64,000 bases of DNA from the NCBI RefSeq assembly GCF_964340395.1, contig NC_135565.1:20535709-20599708 (forward strand), given 5' to 3'. Within the stretch, counting starts at the first letter, position 1; each line of letters begins with the position of its first letter. The position numbers and the translations under genes were made by a program. The stretch is from Glandiceps talaboti (Eukaryota; Hemichordata; Enteropneusta; Spengelidae). Below the pieces are notes generated by a model. It searched no databases. It was not told the origin of the DNA and worked only from the letters and a program-made list of their open reading frames with translations. Below are positions 61,760-64,000 of the stretch, piece by piece.

Positions 61760-63325
61760 ATAGCCATAAACATTTTCCATCCTAAAGCCAAGTTCTCATT
61801 AGAACTAACATTTATATGTAAAAAAAAAAATAATTTTCTGACATAGGTATACAAAACATTAATCAGAAGAAAGAGCTTTTTTGCTAACACTAATTAATGT
61901 GAAAACCTGGGATTGAAACATACATTATCCTCTCCTTTTGAAATGAAAATAGATATTCTAAGGTTCCTAAACTCCAGACGCACCCAGCTTTAACTTTATA
62001 CACACAATTTATGGAATGCAAAGATGTCTGCCACTTAGGAAAGTATTGGATTTATTCCAAGATATCTATTCTAAGTTGATATGTTGGACACAGACCTATA
62101 AAACACATTTAATATTCAAAGTCTGTTGCAATTACGATTACATCACCATAACTTGTTAATCAGTGGATGATTACTCCATTGGTGAGGTTATCAGTAATTC
62201 ATAAATTCACAGCGGATAATGACAACCCTGGATAACATAGGAATTCCGACTGCATTATCCAAAACAGAGCTATTCTCATCACAAAGCTACAGAGGGCTAT
62301 AGCACAGTATCATTTATTATTATTAACAAGAAAAGGAGAGACGTAGCGAGGCAACTGAATTTCTACGTGTTTGGGAATAATTTTTGTTGCATATTTAAAA
62401 GGTACTTGGTGACACTACTCACAGTATTTTACTTACTGAAGCATACTTAACAATTGCTTCAAACTCAACCCTGGTATTAGGATATAACTAATTAACAATT
62501 AGAAAATGTTATTTATAACATGTATAAAAATGTCAAGGCAATCCCTACTATGCAATCAAATACTCTAATGATGCTAGAAGTTAATGTTAGAGAAAGACAT
62601 ACAGTGTTTTATTTAAGGGCGGTAAGTAGGTAAAATCTACCGGGGTTCCCACATCATTTTACCGGGGTTCCCCACCTAAACTATGACACATTGCATGGGA
62701 AGCACTACCAGTTTTACCTCTTTCCCCCTTTCTGTTACCGGGGTTCCCAAACCTTAGCAAAAACACTGACATACATCAACATCAACATTATACTAGAATA
62801 GTTTAATCAAGGTTTTATGTAAGACACAGGTATTCACTTGTCAGCTTATTAATTCATCTTGTGCCACTTACTTTCATAATATTACTGCGATTTCACAGCA
62901 TTTATCCCTAAAACCATACAAGGTTATTTCAGTCCTCAACTCTATAACTTTTAAGCTAAACAAAAAGTGTCTGACTAATGGAAAAAGAATCTCCACAAGT
63001 ACTGATAGAACCAGAATTTCAATAACGTAGTCTAAGATTAGTAAAGCAAAGATACTGACCAGGGTCTCTTCTAAATCGTGTCTAATGTTTTGAGGATAGT
63101 CCCTCGTCTGAAGTTTAAAATTAACTTTTCACTCGAGTTACAGAATTAAAGACTGACTCTTTAAACTTTATATTTATTCATGTGTCTATTTTCATTACCT
63201 CTTTTAATTCATTGATGGGGAGGGGGGAGGGGGTTGTCGCTGCTTAATTCCAAAGTATTTGTGAATTACATGACATCATACTCTAGGTAATATACTTCAG
63301 TCCACTGGAGAAGTCAACCGAGTCT
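61760..63325. other. No gene recognised; 'taccggggttcccc' repeat near 62630-62770
   Basis: Three ACCGGGGTTCCC strings at about 62639-62750 resemble degenerate copies in intron 3 of the main gene (29560-29760). Otherwise featureless AT-rich sequence. Confidence 0.4.
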
Positions 63326-63329
63326 AGAC

Positions 63330-63463
<134 letters not shown>

Positions 63464-63499
63464 ACACATACATAAGGAAGGATTTCATGATGAACTTGA

Positions 63500-63682
63500 G
63501 CAAGTTCAGCCATAGTTTAGTTCCTTTATGACGTGTTATAATTACTATGATCAGCTCCACTCAGGGAAAGTCATTATTCTAGCACAGAAATCTGTGATAC
63601 CCCTGACTTTTCCTAGACTTGAGTGGAGATGATCATAGTTATCGTAATGCATCATATAGGAACTAGACTAGTTGAGCTACTA
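63500..63682. mobile_element. Foldback (inverted-repeat) element, about 180 bp
   Basis: The left arm (GTTCAGCCATAGTTTAGTTCC ... ATGATCAGCTCCACTC, cited in part) is matched by an inverted right arm containing GAGTGGAGATGATCATAGTT and GGAACTAGACTAGTTGAGC. Arms of about 70 bp at roughly 80% match enclose a loop of about 35 bp (TATTCTAGCACAGAAATC). No coding capacity. It is probably a MITE relic; target duplications not identified. Confidence 0.65.
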
Positions 63683-64000
63683 TTACTTGAAAACAATCAT
63701 TCATTTTACATTTGAATACAACATTGTTAGGCAAAAGACTAAACTAAGTATTGACAAGACATAGCTACAAAATCAACCTTGCAAAGTAAGAACAATTTTA
63801 GAACGTGATCTCATTCATATAACTGCCCCATGGACTATTCATGCACACACTGCCCCATAAACTAGCTGTTAACTGTTTGCTTGAAGTACTCACAGGCTAT
63901 GTTATGAATGTTTATTCATAGTCTTACAAGTTTAAGACCTATAGCAAACATTGGAATATCAATGACCTGTGTGTGTTAATACTTTTAACTGTTTGATAAG

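Overview
The window is eukaryotic and reads as an invertebrate metazoan, probably a marine one, although the species cannot be named from sequence alone. The evidence is short exons with GT-AG introns, tetraspanin genes, an NHL beta-propeller exon, a tRNA-derived SINE, DNA-transposon relics and a very heavy load of micro- and minisatellites in AT-rich DNA. No bacterial gene organisation, CRISPR array or rRNA is present.

Layout. (1) 1-13704 is copy A of a large direct duplication whose partner, copy B, is 40770-55166. Each copy carries a minus-strand tetraspanin locus. Copy B is complete (seven exons, 273 codons, first exon at 57632). Copy A lacks exon 1 and has a frameshift in exon 3, so it is a 5'-truncated pseudogene. 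(2) 13705-21500 has no convincing gene; it holds simple repeats and a 70-bp tandem array. (3) 21508-23355 is bounded by terminal inverted repeats with TAA target duplications (PIF/Harbinger-like). A plausible small two-exon minus-strand gene (24508 to 22404) has its second exon inside this element. (4) 26162-40646 is the main discovery: a five-exon plus-strand gene whose exons join in frame to exactly 1020 codons. They encode a degenerate GT-B glycosyltransferase-like module, a TRADD-N-like domain, a long coiled coil and a six-bladed NHL propeller. All four coding introns are phase 1. Its last intron is 9.35 kb and consists largely of minisatellites, including one whose every unit carries a back-to-back acceptor/donor. 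(5) 55167-64000 holds intron 1 and exon 1 of tetraspanin B, then a partial unrecognised minus-strand gene (terminal exon 58888-59223), degenerate repeats, a long TA microsatellite and a foldback element.

Interpretation. The 1020-residue protein has the layout expected of an intracellular sensor or signalling scaffold: ligand-binding-like module, death-signalling-type adaptor domain, oligomerisation coil, propeller. This is inferred from domain families, not shown. Copy A begins at the window edge at a point equivalent to about 125 bp past this gene's stop codon, so a second copy of its 3' end may lie just outside the window. After the duplication, copy A gained a SINE and copy B gained a MITE. 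Copy B also expanded two minisatellites that multiply 5' splice sites at tetraspanin exon ends. Together with the array in the 9.35-kb intron, three minisatellites here are built on splice-site sequence, a recurring and unusual theme.
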